DNA of 5,083 bases from Planctomycetaceae bacterium (GTDB taxonomy: Bacteria > Planctomycetota > Planctomycetia > Planctomycetales > Planctomycetaceae): assembly GCA_016765335.1 (NCBI GenBank), contig JAESQE010000075.1:1983-7065 (forward strand). The letters run 5' to 3'. The notes beneath the pieces are model-generated. The model worked only from the letters and a program-made list of their open reading frames with translations, was not told where the DNA came from and did not search any database. Below are positions 4,953-5,083 of this stretch, piece by piece. Within the stretch, counting starts at the first letter, position 1; each line of letters starts with the position of its first letter. The translations under genes and the position numbers were made by a program.

Positions 4953-5083
4953 CTAAGTCCTTCTCAGAACAAGGCCACGAGTGATCGCTTCACGCAAGGC
5001 AACCGTTTGACCACTGACTGCCAAAGCCAATCGCGCGCGCATGGCATAAGGGCAGCGGCGAAAGCTAAACAGAATCGGCAGGG
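4953..5083 (-). pseudogene. Glutathione S-transferase N-terminal fragment, truncated at its 3' end
   Basis: The - strand frame entering from the right edge reads LPILFSFRRCPYAMRARLAL and continues AVSGQTVALREAITRG before ending LVLRRT at a TAG (4955-4953). The first part is the thioredoxin-fold beta1-alpha1 segment of a soluble cytosolic GST, with the FRRCPYAMRARLAL motif and its conserved Cys as the presumed glutathione-contacting region. Family members are usually about 200-230 residues. Only 42 residues are visible here, and resemblance fades after about ALREAI, so beta3, the cis-Pro and the whole helical domain are missing. No other frame downstream resumes a GST sequence by eye, so this looks like truncation by rearrangement and not a simple frameshift. 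Codons favour CGC, CTG and GCG more than in the GH38-like gene, hinting at foreign origin. The start codon is probably just outside the window. An alternative is a short functional thioredoxin-fold gene, which I think less likely. Confidence 0.7.

Noticed and set aside
1..5083. tRNA, rRNA, CRISPR array or replication origin.
   Set aside because: No cloverleaf, rRNA signature, regularly spaced repeat or DnaA-box cluster was seen on either strand.

Overview
The window looks like chromosome of a Planctomycetota-type bacterium. The main reason is the large central gene: its product has the layout I associate with a GH38-like family found mostly in planctomycetes. That taxonomic link comes from memory and was not searched.

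Layout from left to right. (1) Positions 2-127, + strand: the last 41 codons of an unrecognised gene that starts before the window. (2) Positions about 151-1351: a complete IS110-family insertion sequence inserted between the convergent 3' ends of its neighbours, disrupting neither. It carries a 317-residue DEDD/Ser transposase on the - strand (168-1121) and, upstream of it, a structured non-coding segment of about 200 nt with the architecture of a bridge RNA (seekRNA). I could read both guide loops by eye. The target loop matches the two chromosomal flanks, and the donor loop matches the two element ends. Together they place the element ends on a CT core dinucleotide (- strand) at 151-152 and 1350-1351. 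Joining the two ends in a circle would create a sigma70-like promoter (TTGATC, 17 bp, TATCTT) facing the RNA. An intact 36-bp perfect palindrome lies in the leader part of the same segment. (3) Positions 1352-1449: a 98-bp spacer with no gene. (4) Positions 1450-4419, - strand: a 989-residue GH38-like (alpha-mannosidase fold) protein whose canonical nucleophile position appears to hold Met instead of Asp. (5) Positions 4420-4952: 533 bp with no credible gene. It holds a possible promoter for the GH38-like gene and, at the far end, a 9-bp inverted repeat whose arms fit the integron attC core consensus. (6) Positions 4953-5083, - strand: an N-terminal glutathione S-transferase segment that ends abruptly about 42 codons into the visible part and is probably a gene remnant.

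The transposase and its RNA form one functional unit. The other genes show no operon relation: the left gene and the GH38-like gene converge, and the GST fragment is separated from the GH38-like gene by the long spacer. The strongest result is the self-consistent set of bridge-RNA guides, element ends and junction promoter. The GH38-like protein without its nucleophile and the truncated GST next to an attC-like repeat are secondary leads.
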